Part shown: in pieces, positions 8,243 to 17,124 of the stretch
Position numbering within the stretch: position 1 is the stretch's first letter
How the letters are laid out: each line of letters begins with the position of its first letter
Assembly (NCBI GenBank): GCA_963772225.1
Contig: CAVYWD010000003.1
Coordinates: forward strand, 558,001 to 622,000
DNA: 64,000 nucleotides
Direction: 5' to 3'
From: CAVYWD01 sp963772225
Lineage (GTDB): Bacteria; Myxococcota; Myxococcia; Myxococcales; UBA5297
The notes under the pieces: generated by a model
What the model was told of the DNA's origin: nothing
The model's input: the letters and a program-made list of their open reading frames with translations, nothing else
The model's database searches: none
Made by a program: the position numbers and the translations under genes

Positions 8243-8391
8243 GCGGTCGCCTCCAGCTTCCACTCTCGCGGATCCTACTGCAACCGCGGGGGATAGCGAG
8301 AGCGACCCGGCGCTGAAAAGACGACCGGGAGAATCAAAAAGCATTTAGGCTTTCGATTCTCCCGGCAATCCATTGATAAAGGCGAGGGGCC

Positions 8392-8799
8392 CTAGGCGAT
8401 GCCCTTGCCGTTCAAAAACGGGCCGTACTGGCGGTCGATGGTCGGGACGTGTTTGACGAGCCAATCCTTCACGAAGGTGGTGGTCTGCGGGGTGATCTCT
8501 GCCTGGCCGGCGTGGAACTTCTTCTGCAGGTCGAGGCAGGTGGCGACCAGCTTGTCGTGCTCGGCTTTGTGGGAGCCCAGGTTGGCGAAGCCGTGCTTCG
8601 ACAGGTTCTCCTCTTCCGAAGCGAAGTGCTTCGCGACGAAAGCGATGAGCCCGTCCAGCTGCTCGCCGACGGCCTTGCGATCGCCGCCGGCAACCGTCGT
8701 ATGAAGGGCATTGAGCATGCCAAAGAGCGTCTGGTGCTCCTGGTCGTGCTTGCTGACATTGGTGCCGAACTGCTCCTGGGTCCAAGTGATGAGCGACAT
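8392..8799 (-). CDS. Bacteriohemerythrin
   Basis: A single hemerythrin domain of 135 residues carries the full di-iron ligand set: His22 (HDQEH), His58 and Glu62 (HFASEEE), His77 and His81 (HKAEH), His117 and Asp122 (KHVPTID). Such proteins bind O2 reversibly and act in oxygen delivery or sensing in the cytoplasm. The ATG at 8799 has a strong AAGGAGGAGG site. It lies upstream of the Cys-tailed histidine kinase on the same strand, separated by 149 bases, so co-transcription is possible. It is the first of two hemerythrin-type proteins in the window. Confidence 0.92.
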   Translation of the reverse strand: MSLITWTQEQFGTNVSKHDQEHQTLFGMLNALHTTVAGGDRKAVGEQLDGLIAFVAKHFASEEENLSKHGFANLGSHKAEHDKLVATCLDLQKKFHAGQAEITPQTTTFVKDWLVKHVPTIDRQYGPFLNGKGIA

Positions 8800-9238
8800 G
8801 GGTGTCCTCCTCCTTGAGAGATGATTGAGCGGGAATACAACGCCTTTGCCGCCCGGTGACCTGGGCGACGCCTCACATCATTGGTGCCTGTCGACGAGGG
8901 CCAATGGCCCCGAATGCGCGATTCGGAGCCCGACGAAGTCGGCCGGAATCGCGGGGGAAGTGTACTTCGCGAACTCGAGAGCGCAAGCCTATCTTCTGCT
9001 ACCAGATGGGCATGGGTCGGTGGGCTTTGAATGATAAGTGACACAGGGCGCGGTCATTGGGAGGGTCAAATCCCGAGGCAAGTGGGCGAATGTGGGGTTC
9101 GGTCCGTTCGCGGAGGTGCGATTGCCCAAGTGGCGCAAAGGGCGGTGCTCGCCTTGGGGCTCGCATCGATATTGATTGGTGCTGGAACCGCGTTTGATTC
9201 TGCTTCGTCGCAGGTGCGCCGTAGGACCTGCGGCGCTC
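8800..9238. other. Intergenic stretch, no supported gene
   Basis: This ~440-base stretch separates the divergent hemerythrin and membrane-protein genes. It is somewhat less GC-rich around 8940-9060. Short open frames exist on both strands but none has a ribosome site plus a recognisable protein pattern. It must hold the promoters of both flanking genes; I could not assign -35/-10 boxes with confidence. Confidence 0.4.
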
Positions 9239-9889
9239 ATGGAGGAGCGGTACGTCGCCGCATTTATGGGTGGCTCGCTTGCAAGCTCAGCCGGTGAGGC
9301 GCTCGCCAAGGCCTACGCCATGTATTCGGCCGCGGCGTTGCTCGCGGTGCCGGCTCATTTCATCCTGCTCGGCGTTCTCGCCTGGAGGGTCGTCAAGGGC
9401 AAGCCCCCTTCAGCGTGGCGCCACCAGGCGGTGGACGTCGTCTATGGGCTGGCGAATCCCTTTCTCTACTTGCTCGTGTTCGACCGGATGGTTGCAGGGC
9501 GTTGGCCTTCGCCGCTGCTCAGCGGCCTCGGGGCGGCGGTCCTCATCGCCTTTTGGGGTTTCCGGTGCCTGGTCAAGCCTGTCGCGGTTTGGCGCGCGTC
9601 GGAGCGCGCGGGGCGGGCGCTGCTCCTCATTTGCATCGGAACGGTCGCCGCCTTCTTCGTCCGGGATTTGATGTCCGAGGACTGGGTCCTCGTCGCAGTC
9701 TGCGCGCCGCTCTATTGGATCCCGATCGCGAGCGCCATTGCGCACCTGCAGGCGATTCACGACTCGGCCCAGCGCTGCGGGAACTTCCTTTTTGCCTCAT
9801 CTCGGGCAACGCGGGCGATGGCGGTCTTTGGCAGCGGCGGCCGTCCTCGCGTCCGTCTCCGTAGCAGCTTGGCGTCCCTCCGAGCGTGA
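9239..9889 (+). CDS. Hypothetical multi-pass membrane protein
   Basis: From ATG 9239 the protein has 216 residues with about five hydrophobic segments (YSAAALLAVPAHFILLGVLAW, NPFLYLLVF, LSGLGAAVLIAFWGF, ALLLICIGTVAAFFV, WVLVAVCAPLYWIPIAS), joined by short basic loops. The start is uncertain; an earlier GTG at 9176 is also in frame. No family was recognised and there are no catalytic motifs. The last ~35 residues are Arg/Ser-rich and may not be native. The stop overlaps a truncated ORF that follows, so the 3' end may be rearranged. Confidence 0.5.
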   Translation: MEERYVAAFMGGSLASSAGEALAKAYAMYSAAALLAVPAHFILLGVLAWRVVKGKPPSAWRHQAVDVVYGLANPFLYLLVFDRMVAGRWPSPLLSGLGAAVLIAFWGFRCLVKPVAVWRASERAGRALLLICIGTVAAFFVRDLMSEDWVLVAVCAPLYWIPIASAIAHLQAIHDSAQRCGNFLFASSRATRAMAVFGSGGRPRVRLRSSLASLRA

Positions 9890-10104
9890 GGCGCAGTGCG
9901 AAGGGCCTGGCAAATCGCGGAGCAATCACGACGTCCGCCGAGGAGTACGGCATCGAGCCGCGAATGCTAGCGGCGCTCGTCTACGTCACGCATCGCGAGC
10001 ATTCCAATCCCTTTCGGCTCACACTCGAGGAAATGGCGATGGGCGCGCGGCTGCGCGATGCGAATAGTCACATACCGCTAGAAGCCTTGAGGGCGCGAAC
10101 GTGA
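9886..10104 (+). pseudogene. Truncated ORF, possibly a lytic-transglycosylase-like fragment
   Basis: Seventy-two codons contain SAEEYGIEPRMLAALVYVTHREHSNPF, then LEEMAMGARLRDANSHI. This resembles the start of soluble lytic transglycosylase/muramidase-type domains (alpha-helical, with a YGIDPxLLAAIVYVxxR-type opening). The catalytic core is missing because the frame runs into the repeat element near 10080. In another frame just upstream (about 9800-9880), a hydrophobic segment resembling a signal peptide is visible, so the ancestral gene may have suffered a frameshift as well. The family call is tentative; the truncation by the repeat is directly visible. Confidence 0.4.
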
Positions 10105-10235
10105 TGCACTTGAGTCAAGTTTTGCCGAGCCGGATTTGCGCCGAGACCTATCAACCAACGACTATCAACTATCGACGCGAGGCTGCGCCGCACCCTCTCC
10201 AACATGGCTCGTCGGTCTGAGGCGCGGCCTCGCTA
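10081..10235 (-). repeat. Interspersed repeat copy, minus orientation
   Basis: The reverse complement matches the repeat at 40168-40322 at more than 90% over about 153 bases. It starts with the hairpin GAGGCCGCGCCTC and ends at GTTCGCGCCCTCAAGG. The first ~85 bases also match the 151-bp copies at 5713-6014. Its first bases supply the TAG stop of the DUF1015 gene (10233-10235), so it lies immediately 3' of that gene in the same orientation. Its far end truncates the small ORF at 9886-10104. Confidence 0.85.
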
Positions 10236-11468
10236 GAACTCGTGCACCACGAGCCCACTCCGCAGCTTGGGCTCGAACCAGGTCGACTTGGGCGGCATAA
10301 TCTGCCCCGCGTCGGCGATGGCGAGCAGCTCCTCGATGCGCGTCGGGAACATGGAGAACGCGACCTGCATTTCGCCCGAATTCACCCGCCGCTCCAGCTC
10401 ATCCGTTCCGCGAATTCCGCCGACGAAATCGATGCGCTTGTCGGTCCGCGGGTCGGCGATGCCGAGAATGGGCGCGAGCAGATTCTGCTGCAGCACCGAG
10501 ACGTCGAGGCTCGCCACTGGGTTCTTCTCGTCGAACGTCCCGGGCTTCGCGGTCAGGCCATACCATTGGCTGGCCAGGTACATCGCGAAATGGTGGCGCC
10601 GCGCGGGCTTCTTTTCGCCTCCCGGCCGCACCTCGAAGCGCTCGCCGACCTTCGAAAGAAACGCCTCCGGCGACTGGCCATTCAGGTCCCGCACCAACCG
10701 GTTGTAGGCGAGGATCTGCATCTGGTCGTGAGGGAAGATCACAGCGAGAAAGAAGTCGTGCTCCCGCTCCGCGCCCTGGGCGCCGGCCTTGGCCTTGCGC
10801 AGCTCCCGCACCCGCGCCGCCGCCGCCGACCGGTGGTGGCCGTCGGCGATGTAGAGCGCCGGGAGCTCGCGGAACATCTCCTGAATGGCCGCGAGGTCGC
10901 CGGCGCCGTCCACGACCCAGAACGTGTGGCCGATGCCGTCGTCGGTGGTGAAGTCGTAGGCCGGCGCCCGGGCGGTGAGCCGTTCCACGGCCTTGTCGAT
11001 GTCCTCCCGCCGCGGGTAGGTCAAGAACACCGGTTCGTCGTTCGCGCCCAGCACGTCGATGTGCCGCGTCCGGTCGTCCTCTTTGTCGGCGCGGGTGAGC
11101 TCGTGCTTCTTGATGCGCCCCTGCTGGTATTCCTCGACGCTCGCCGCGGCGACCAGCCCCGTCTGCACGTGCGAGCCCATCTGCTGGCGATACAGGTAGA
11201 AGCACGGCGCCGGGTCCGGAATCAGCGCGCCCTCGGCCCTGAAGCGCCGCAGGTTCGTCAGCCCCAGCGCGTAGACCGGCTCGGAGTGCGGGTCCACCGA
11301 AGGCGGCAGGCTTATCTCTGGGCGCGACACGTGAAAGAACGACAGAGGGTTCCCGTGCGCCAGCGCTCGCGCCTCCTCTGTGTTCACCACGTCGTACGGC
11401 GGGCAGGCGACGCGCAGGACCTTGTCCTTGGGAGGGCGCAGGCCTGCAAAGGGGCGGACGTTGGCCAT
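10233..11468 (-). CDS. DUF1015 family protein
   Basis: The protein has 411 residues, normal length for DUF1015. It has the conserved N-terminus (VRPFAGLRPPKDK.. ACPPYDVVNTEEAR), the HELTRADKEDDRTRH region, the YIADGHHRSAAAARVRE motif and NRLVRDLNG. The family is widespread and often linked with serine or amino-acid metabolism; some annotations call it a SerC-associated or kinase-like protein, but the biochemical role is not settled. It follows dapA after 9 bases and probably shares its transcript. The stop codon lies in the first bases of a repeat element. Confidence 0.88.
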   Translation of the reverse strand: MANVRPFAGLRPPKDKVLRVACPPYDVVNTEEARALAHGNPLSFFHVSRPEISLPPSVDPHSEPVYALGLTNLRRFRAEGALIPDPAPCFYLYRQQMGSHVQTGLVAAASVEEYQQGRIKKHELTRADKEDDRTRHIDVLGANDEPVFLTYPRREDIDKAVERLTARAPAYDFTTDDGIGHTFWVVDGAGDLAAIQEMFRELPALYIADGHHRSAAAARVRELRKAKAGAQGAEREHDFFLAVIFPHDQMQILAYNRLVRDLNGQSPEAFLSKVGERFEVRPGGEKKPARRHHFAMYLASQWYGLTAKPGTFDEKNPVASLDVSVLQQNLLAPILGIADPRTDKRIDFVGGIRGTDELERRVNSGEMQVAFSMFPTRIEELLAIADAGQIMPPKSTWFEPKLRSGLVVHEF

Positions 11469-11477
11469 GGAAGTGTC

Positions 11478-12359
11478 TTAGACGATTCCGAGGCCGCGCA
11501 TCGCCTCTTTGAGCTTCGCGAGCGGTCCGTCGCTCATATAGGTGAGCGGCAGTCGGATCTCCGGGGAGAAGCGGCCCATCAGGTGGAGGGCCGCCTTGAT
11601 CGGGATGGGGTTCGTCTCGAGGAACAGCGCCCGGTGCAGCGGGTTGAGCTTCACCTGGAGCGCGCTCGCCTTGGCGAAGTCGCCGGCCAGGGCGGCGCCG
11701 ACGAGCTCGGCGAGGAGCCGCGGAGCGCAGTTGGCGGAAACGCTGATGACGCCGTTTCCCCCCAGCGCGAGGTACGGCGCGATGGTGAAGTCGTCGCCGG
11801 TGAGCAGCGTCAGGCGCTCGGTCCCGCACTTCTCGACGATGTCCACCATGCGGATCATCGAGGCGGTCGCATCCTTGATGGCCACGAACTCCGGGATGTC
11901 GCACAGGCGGAGGCAGGTCTCGGGAAGCAGGTCCACGCCCGTCCGGCTCGGCACGTTGTAGGCGACGATGGGGAAGCCCGGGTGCGCCTTGGCGATGGCC
12001 CGGAAATGTGCGACCAGGCCGTCCTGCGTGGGCTTGTTGTAATAGGGGGTCACCACCAGCGCGCCGTCCGCGCCCGCCTCGCGCACCCGCCCCACGTTCT
12101 CCACTGTCGCCGCCGTGGAGTTGCTGCCGGCCCCGCCGATGACCGGGACCTTTCCCGCCGCCACCTCGACCGCCGCGCGCACCGCCTGGAGCTGCTCCTC
12201 GGCGCTCATGGTCGGCGGCTCTCCCGTCGTGCCCATCGGCACCAGGCCCGCGGTGCCCCCGTCGAGCTGGAAGCGGATGTGCGAGCGGTACGCCTCCAGG
12301 TCGAGCGCGCCGCCCTTGAATGGGGTCGCCAGGGCGACGAGCGAGCCATGCAGCTTCAT
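11478..12359 (-). CDS. dapA: 4-hydroxy-tetrahydrodipicolinate synthase
   Basis: The protein has 293 residues, standard length. It condenses pyruvate with aspartate semialdehyde in the lysine/diaminopimelate pathway in the cytoplasm. Active-site residues are in place: Thr44-Thr45 (GTTGEPPT), Tyr107 (YYNKP), Tyr134 and Arg139 (AYNVPSRTG), and the Schiff-base Lys162 (AIKDAT). A GGAGG site precedes the ATG. Upstream on the same strand is argE, 73 bases away; DUF1015 follows closely. The arrangement is a small amino-acid biosynthesis cluster. Confidence 0.95.
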   Translation of the reverse strand: MKLHGSLVALATPFKGGALDLEAYRSHIRFQLDGGTAGLVPMGTTGEPPTMSAEEQLQAVRAAVEVAAGKVPVIGGAGSNSTAATVENVGRVREAGADGALVVTPYYNKPTQDGLVAHFRAIAKAHPGFPIVAYNVPSRTGVDLLPETCLRLCDIPEFVAIKDATASMIRMVDIVEKCGTERLTLLTGDDFTIAPYLALGGNGVISVSANCAPRLLAELVGAALAGDFAKASALQVKLNPLHRALFLETNPIPIKAALHLMGRFSPEIRLPLTYMSDGPLAKLKEAMRGLGIV

Positions 12360-12432
12360 GACGGACCTCCTGAAATCTCTCTCAAGCGATGTTTCGAAAG
12401 CTGGACAGTCTAGCAGACGACGAGCGCGCCGG

Positions 12433-13557
12433 TCATTGGCAGAAATGCTCGATGGCCGCGGCGAGCACTTCGGCGCACCGCTCGAGCTCCGCCGCCGGGA
12501 CGAACTCCCCGGTGCGGTGGGCGACCTTGATGTCGCCGGCGCCGAAGACCACCGCCTGCGCCCCCATCTCGGAAAGGTGGGTCGCCTCCGTGCCGAAGGA
12601 AACGGTCACCGCGGGCTTGCCGCTCTTTGCCTCCAGGAAGCGGACGAGCTCGCTGTCGGGCGGAGTGGAGACGCCGCGGTCGAAGCGGGTCTGTCGGACG
12701 CGGACCTCGACGCCCCGCTCGCGCGCGAGCTCGTGTCCGGCGGCGCGCACCTCGTCGAGGAAGCGGCTCGCGGCTTGGCCAGGCGGGGTGCGCCACTCCA
12801 GGGTGAAGCGGCACGTGCCGGGGATGATGTTCGCGGCCTTCCCGCCGGTGATCGTCCCCACGTTGACCGTCGCGTACGGCGGGTCGAAGTCGGGCGCTCG
12901 CTCGTGCGCCAGCGCCCGCGCGAGGTCGTCGACGCGCGCCAAAAGCCGCCCCGCCGCGAGGATGGCCGAGGCGCCCGCGTCCGGATACGCGCTGTGGCCC
13001 TCGCGGCCGATGACCTCCACCTTGGCGAGCGCGTATCCCTTGTGCGCCCGCACCGGCGTGAGCGTGGTCGGCTCGCCGACGATGGCGAAGGTGGGCGAGA
13101 CGAGCTTCGCGTCGGCGAGCTTCTTCGCGCCCATGCAGCCGGTCTCCTCGTCGGCGGTGAAGATCAGGGCGAGGCCCTTCTTCAGCGAGGCTCGGTCGAC
13201 GCGCGACGCCGCCTCGAGCATGCAGGCGAGAAACCCCTTGGTGTCGCAGGCGCCGCGGCCGAAGAGCTTGCCCTCGCGCTCCTCCAGCCGGAGCGCGCCG
13301 GCCCACGCTGGGTCGTAGGGTACGCAGTCGGTGTGGCCCAGGAGGGCGAGCGCCGGACGCGCAGGCTCCCCCCAGCTCGCGACGAGGTTCAGCTTCTCCA
13401 CCCCCGACTCGTCGAGGTAACCGTGGCGCCTCAGGGTGAACCCGAGCGACTCGAGCGCGGGCGTGAGCGCCGCCACCATGGGGCCGTTGCTCAAGCCCGA
13501 GCTCGAGTCGATGGCGACGAGCCGTGCGAGTGTTTCGCGGAGCTTGTTCGCGCCCAT
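12433..13557 (-). CDS. argE: Acetylornithine deacetylase (M20 metallopeptidase family)
   Basis: The protein has 374 residues from ATG 13557, chosen because MGANKLRETLARLVAIDSSS is the typical start; the frame is open further upstream but without homology. M20 signatures are clear: LLGHTDCVPYDP (first zinc His), FGRGACDTKGFLA (bridging Asp), TADEETGCMGAK (catalytic Glu pair), and a C-terminal FGAGDIKVAHRTGEFV block typical of ArgE. It removes acetate from N-acetylornithine in arginine synthesis. The related succinyl-diaminopimelate desuccinylase (DapE) is an alternative, and dapA lies next door, but the C-terminal block favours ArgE. Confidence 0.85.
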   Translation of the reverse strand: MGANKLRETLARLVAIDSSSGLSNGPMVAALTPALESLGFTLRRHGYLDESGVEKLNLVASWGEPARPALALLGHTDCVPYDPAWAGALRLEEREGKLFGRGACDTKGFLACMLEAASRVDRASLKKGLALIFTADEETGCMGAKKLADAKLVSPTFAIVGEPTTLTPVRAHKGYALAKVEVIGREGHSAYPDAGASAILAAGRLLARVDDLARALAHERAPDFDPPYATVNVGTITGGKAANIIPGTCRFTLEWRTPPGQAASRFLDEVRAAGHELARERGVEVRVRQTRFDRGVSTPPDSELVRFLEAKSGKPAVTVSFGTEATHLSEMGAQAVVFGAGDIKVAHRTGEFVPAAELERCAEVLAAAIEHFCQ

Positions 13558-13571
13558 GGGAGGCCTCGGGT

Positions 13572-14162
13572 TCAAGAATTTGCCGCAGCCTCGCGGGCCC
13601 GGCACAGCTCGAGCAACTTGAGAACCGTGCGCCAGTTCCTCGCGGTGCTCGTGGTGGCGAGCTTCCCGTCGAAATAGTCGCAGGTCAGCTTGCTGCGGGC
13701 GACGCCGTTCGGGAGGTACAGGTACACCTCCTTGCCCACGACGCGGAGCTCGTCGGGCGGCGAGCGCTTCGGGTCGAGCGCGGCGAGCCGCTCCCTGCCG
13801 GGCTCCTGGGCGAGGAACAGGACGTGGCACGCCTCGGGGTTGGCGCCGGCCGCGAGGAAGGGACTTGAGCGCGATACTTCGGCGAGCTCGTCGGCGGACC
13901 GGAGCACCACCGGGACTTTGAGCCCGAAGCGCTCGGCGATGTCCGCCGAGATGCGCCCCGGGAGCTCTTGCGCCTGTGCCGACGGCGCTGTGAAGATCGC
14001 GTTGCCGCTCTGGATGTACGTCTGGACCTTCGCGAGGCCCGCCTCGGCGAGCAGCTCGGCGAATTCCTTCATCGGCAGGCGGTTCTTGCCGCCGACGTTC
14101 ACCCCGCGCAAGAGGGCGACGAAGGTCGTCGATTGGGATCGTGGAGCTGAGCGGGTCGGCAT
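13572..14162 (-). CDS. DUF1697 family protein
   Basis: The protein has 196 residues from ATG 14162. It has the family pattern FVALLRGVNVGGKNRLPMKEF at the N-terminus, then VQTYIQSGNAIF, and a C-terminal ATTSTARNWRTVLKLLEL. DUF1697 proteins are small cytoplasmic proteins of unknown function. It starts 76 bases after the cyclodeaminase gene and ends 14 bases before argE, so it is probably part of the same minus-strand transcript. Confidence 0.88.
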   Translation of the reverse strand: MPTRSAPRSQSTTFVALLRGVNVGGKNRLPMKEFAELLAEAGLAKVQTYIQSGNAIFTAPSAQAQELPGRISADIAERFGLKVPVVLRSADELAEVSRSSPFLAAGANPEACHVLFLAQEPGRERLAALDPKRSPPDELRVVGKEVYLYLPNGVARSKLTCDYFDGKLATTSTARNWRTVLKLLELCRAREAAANS

Positions 14163-14182
14163 GGGCTCCTCACCCCCCCCGG

Positions 14183-14208
14183 CCCCCTCCCCGCTTGCGG
14201 GGAGGGGG
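14183..14208. other. Perfect GC-rich inverted repeat
   Basis: CCCCCTCCCCGC and GCGGGGAGGGGG face each other across two T residues, a 12-bp perfect stem. It lies between two co-directional minus-strand genes. There is no T-run on either side, so it is not a classic intrinsic terminator. It may be a small interspersed palindrome or an attenuating hairpin. Confidence 0.5.
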
Positions 14209-14238
14209 AGAAATGCGCGAGGTCGTTTGGGCAACTCG

Positions 14239-15772
14239 CTACTGGCCGAGCGCCGCGTCTGCCGCGCGCTCGACCTCGCCGGCGAGCGACTCTCCACGGG
14301 CGAGCCGCGCTTTGGCTTCGGCGCGGGTGCGCTCGACGAAGGCGCCGTCGCGCAGGGCGCCGAGGTTCGCGGCCACGTTCCAATACGCGCCCTTGAGCGC
14401 GGCCCCGAGCTCGAGCGCCCCGACGCCCAGGTCGCTCACCGCGCTTGCCGGGCCTTTGGCTGCGAGCAGCGCACCGTGGTTCAGCGCCTCCAGCGCAAGC
14501 GCCATGACCGACAGAGGTGGCTCGCACGCGGCTTTGGACGTTTCCTCGATGGCCGCCGAGCGCTTCGCCTTCTCGTCGTCGGTGGCCTTCGGCAGCTTCC
14601 AGGCGGCCATGACTTGGGCGAACGCGGCGGCGTCCTCGGCGACGAGCGCGAGCAGCCGCGAGCGGAGCGGCTCTAGCGCCGCCTTGGCGCGCCCGAGCTC
14701 TTCGCTCCTTTCGTTGCCCTTCTTTGCCAGCGCGAGGCCCGCGACCATGGAGAAGAGCGAGACGCCCAGCGCCCCGGAGACCGCCGCGGCCGAGCCTCCG
14801 CCCGGCGCCGGCGTGGGCGCGGCGACCGATTCGAGGAAGCCCGCGAGGTTCTCGCCGTCGGCTTGGCCCGACAGCTTCTCCTCCAGCTTCTGCTCCAGGA
14901 CCTGGGCATTCGTGAACGAGTCGAGCTGCAGGTACCAGGCGGCCGCGTCGACGAGCGCCTGCCGCGGCACGAGGCCAATGATTCTCGCTCTCGCGCACGC
15001 CGGCGCCGTAGCGCTCGGCCTCCCGCTTCACGAATTCGAACGCGCGGTGCAGGCCGGTGCCCGCGAAGTTCGTCATGTTGATGGAGACCTGGGCGCAGCC
15101 TTTGTCCTTGATGTCGAAGCCCAGCGCCTTGCAGTAGCGAAAGCCGCCGTCGCGGAAGCGGAGCGCCTTGGCGATCTTCTTGGCGACCTCCACGTCGGGC
15201 GTGGTCAGGTTCACGTTGTAGGCGATGAGCGGGGGCCGCGCGCCCACGACGGTGGCGCCGGCGGTCGGGTGGAGCTGTGCGGGGCCGAAGTCGGGCTTGC
15301 GATTCGGGTCGGTGCGAATGGCCTCGCGCAGGCCCTCGAACTCGCCCTTGCGCAGGACGGCGAGGTCGGCGCGGTCGGGCCGCGTCGCCGCGAGCTCGTA
15401 AAGGTAGGTGGGGACCTTCAGCTCGTCGGCGATGCGCCGCGCCAAGCGCCGGGCGAGCTCGACGCATTCCTCTGGGGTGACGCCGGTGATGGGGATGAAC
15501 GGGCAGACGTCGGTCGCGCCGATGCGCGGGTGCTCGCCGCGGTGGACCGTCAGGTCGATGAGCTCGGCCGCCTTTTGGGCGCCGCGGAAGGCGGCTTCGA
15601 GGCACGCCTCGGGCTCGCCGACGAAGGTGACGACCGCGCGGTTGTGCGAGTCATCCATCTCGCGGTCCAGCACGGCGACGCCCGCGGACTCGATGGCGGA
15701 GACGATGGCCCCCACGACCTCTGGGCGGCGGCCCTCGCTGAAGTTCGGCACGCACTCGACGATGCGCCTCAT
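14239..15772 (-). CDS. Glutamate formimidoyltransferase / formiminotetrahydrofolate cyclodeaminase, frameshifted
   Basis: The N-terminal part (ATG 15772, AGGAG site 9 bases upstream) is a formiminotransferase: MRRIVECVPNFSEGRR, HRGEHPRIGATDVCPFIPI, then QVSINMTNFAGTGLHRAFEFV. The C-terminal part is the cyclodeaminase helical domain (AAPTPAPGGGSAAAVSGALGVSL). In bifunctional FTCD enzymes they are joined by ESEIIGLVPRQAL. Here the 5' frame reads ESENHWPRAA while the next frame reads IIGLVPRQAL, so one extra A near 14981 breaks the gene. Both halves are otherwise intact. The enzyme acts in histidine degradation and one-carbon folate supply. No hut gene is adjacent. Confidence 0.82.
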
Positions 15773-16153
15773 GCCCAAAGGCTCCTTCGCCAAAACGGCG
15801 GCAGATGATCGGCTTCAACTCTAACCCGCGGTTTGAACCGCCGCGAAGCGGCCACCCCACGGGCCTGCGATCGCGAACGCGCAGGCGCGCCCGATTGACG
15901 ACCGCTGCAGGACGCGACCGATCTCGGGAACGAGGCGTGCCGCGGGGCGAGCCGGGTCCGTCCACTCGCGCTGATCAGCCTGTCGCAGGTCGTCCTCACC
16001 TTGGTTGCCAACGCGGGCCGATTCTTCTGGCCCGATGACCTCTACGGCCCGGTCGGCCTCGGGCTGCCTTCGTTGATTCTTTGGCGCGCCCTCGACCGAC
16101 CGCCCGAGCGGACCGCTTGGGGTCTCGCGCTTCCAAGGCATTCGGGGCTCTAG
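15773..16153. other. Intergenic stretch with a possible gene remnant
   Basis: This ~380-base stretch lies between cyclodeaminase and queD. On the plus strand one frame is open from about 15897 to a TAG at 16151-16153. It contains a hydrophobic stretch (ALISLSQVVLTLVANAG) followed by FFWPDDLYGPVGLGLP, which looks like the tail of a membrane protein. It has no start codon of the usual kind and no family match, so I do not call it a gene. Confidence 0.3.
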
Positions 16154-16507
16154 CTAGCCAGGGGCTCTGCGATAGACGACCGAGTATTCCGGCGTCTCCC
16201 AGAGCTTGAGCTCCTGGAGCCCCGGCAGCGCCCCCGCGAGCTTCTCGAAGAAGAGCGCCACCATATTCTCGGCGGTGGGGTTCTCGAAGAGGCCGTTCAG
16301 GTCGCGGTGGTCGACCAGCGAGAGGATGTTTTCCTCGACGATTCGCCGCAGCGCGCCGAAGTCCATGACCATCCCGGTCTTCGGATCTACCGGCCCGGAG
16401 ACGGTCACCCGAAGGCGATAGCGATGCCCGTGCAGGCGCACGCAGGGGCCGTCGTAGCGCGGGAGCCGGTGGGCGGAGTCGAACTCGAAATCGTGGGTGA
16501 GGTCCAA
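16154..16507 (-). CDS. queD: 6-carboxytetrahydropterin synthase (QueD/PTPS family)
   Basis: The protein has 117 residues from a TTG at 16507, chosen because homology begins exactly there (LDLTHDFEFDSAHRLP) and the ~120-residue size fits; upstream in-frame sequence lacks homology. Zinc ligands are His13, His26 and His28 (SAH and LHGH), with the catalytic cysteine at Cys22. VDHRDLNGLFENPTAENMVALFF and LWETPEYSVVY complete the family pattern. It makes the pterin intermediate of the queuosine/7-deazaguanine pathway. A eukaryote-like PTPS role is possible but less likely for this short form. Confidence 0.85.
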   Translation of the reverse strand: MDLTHDFEFDSAHRLPRYDGPCVRLHGHRYRLRVTVSGPVDPKTGMVMDFGALRRIVEENILSLVDHRDLNGLFENPTAENMVALFFEKLAGALPGLQELKLWETPEYSVVYRRAPG

Positions 16508-16590
16508 AGGCGCAGCCGTCCTGAAGCGAAGAGGGCCGCGAACCCTACCGGTCGACGGGCCGTGAGGCAATAGCCCGGTACCTGCCCTGC

Positions 16591-17124
16591 TCAAGCGCTC
16601 ATCCGGCGTTGGTATTCGCTCCGGAATTGGGAGATGGCCTGTGCGATTTCTTCTTGAGTCGGCTTGGAGCCGACCGTTGCACCACAAGTCTTGTGCATCC
16701 AGCGGACGGCGTCATCGACCCGCGGGAAGAAGCTCTCGGGGTGGCGCTTCCCGGCGAGAATTCCGAGCATGCTCAGCACTCCGCGCAAGGCGGCCCCTTT
16801 GAAGCCTGAATCTTCAATCACGATAGCGGCGAACCGGAAGCGGTCGGCGTGCTTGAACAGGGCCTCTTCGAGCCGCTTCTTGTTCTCCCTCCTCGACGTC
16901 CCGACGCCCGCCTCGACGATGGCGAAGTACCCGAAGGGCCCCGGCTGCTCAGCGACGTAGGCGCTGAGCCATCGGTCCAGGTCGGAGTAGTCGTAGTCGG
17001 AGCCACTGGGCCTCGGTTTGAAGGCCGCCATGAAGAGGTCTTGCCAGCTCGCGACGGCATATCCGGTGCTCGCGACCTGCACGGCCAGGTCAGTTGCGGG
17101 CTTGCCTCCTACGAACGCGCTCAT
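16591..17124 (-). CDS. Hypothetical protein, possibly STAS/SEC14-like
   Basis: The protein has 177 residues. I chose ATG 17124 rather than 17142 because GAGGAGAG sits at the right distance before the inner ATG. The middle (DLDRWLSAYV, FGYFAIVEAGVG, RFAAIVIEDSGFKGAALRGVLSML, FFPRVDDAVRWM) resembles small single-domain STAS/SEC14-type proteins common in myxobacteria, which often carry no annotated function. No membrane segment or catalytic motif is visible. It lies upstream of queD on the same strand with an 83-base gap. The family assignment is tentative. Confidence 0.6.
   Translation of the reverse strand: MSAFVGGKPATDLAVQVASTGYAVASWQDLFMAAFKPRPSGSDYDYSDLDRWLSAYVAEQPGPFGYFAIVEAGVGTSRRENKKRLEEALFKHADRFRFAAIVIEDSGFKGAALRGVLSMLGILAGKRHPESFFPRVDDAVRWMHKTCGATVGSKPTQEEIAQAISQFRSEYQRRMSA

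Noticed and set aside
14183..14208. Intrinsic terminator at the G/C hairpin
   Set aside because: There is no T-run on either strand and it sits between co-directional genes; kept as inverted repeat only.
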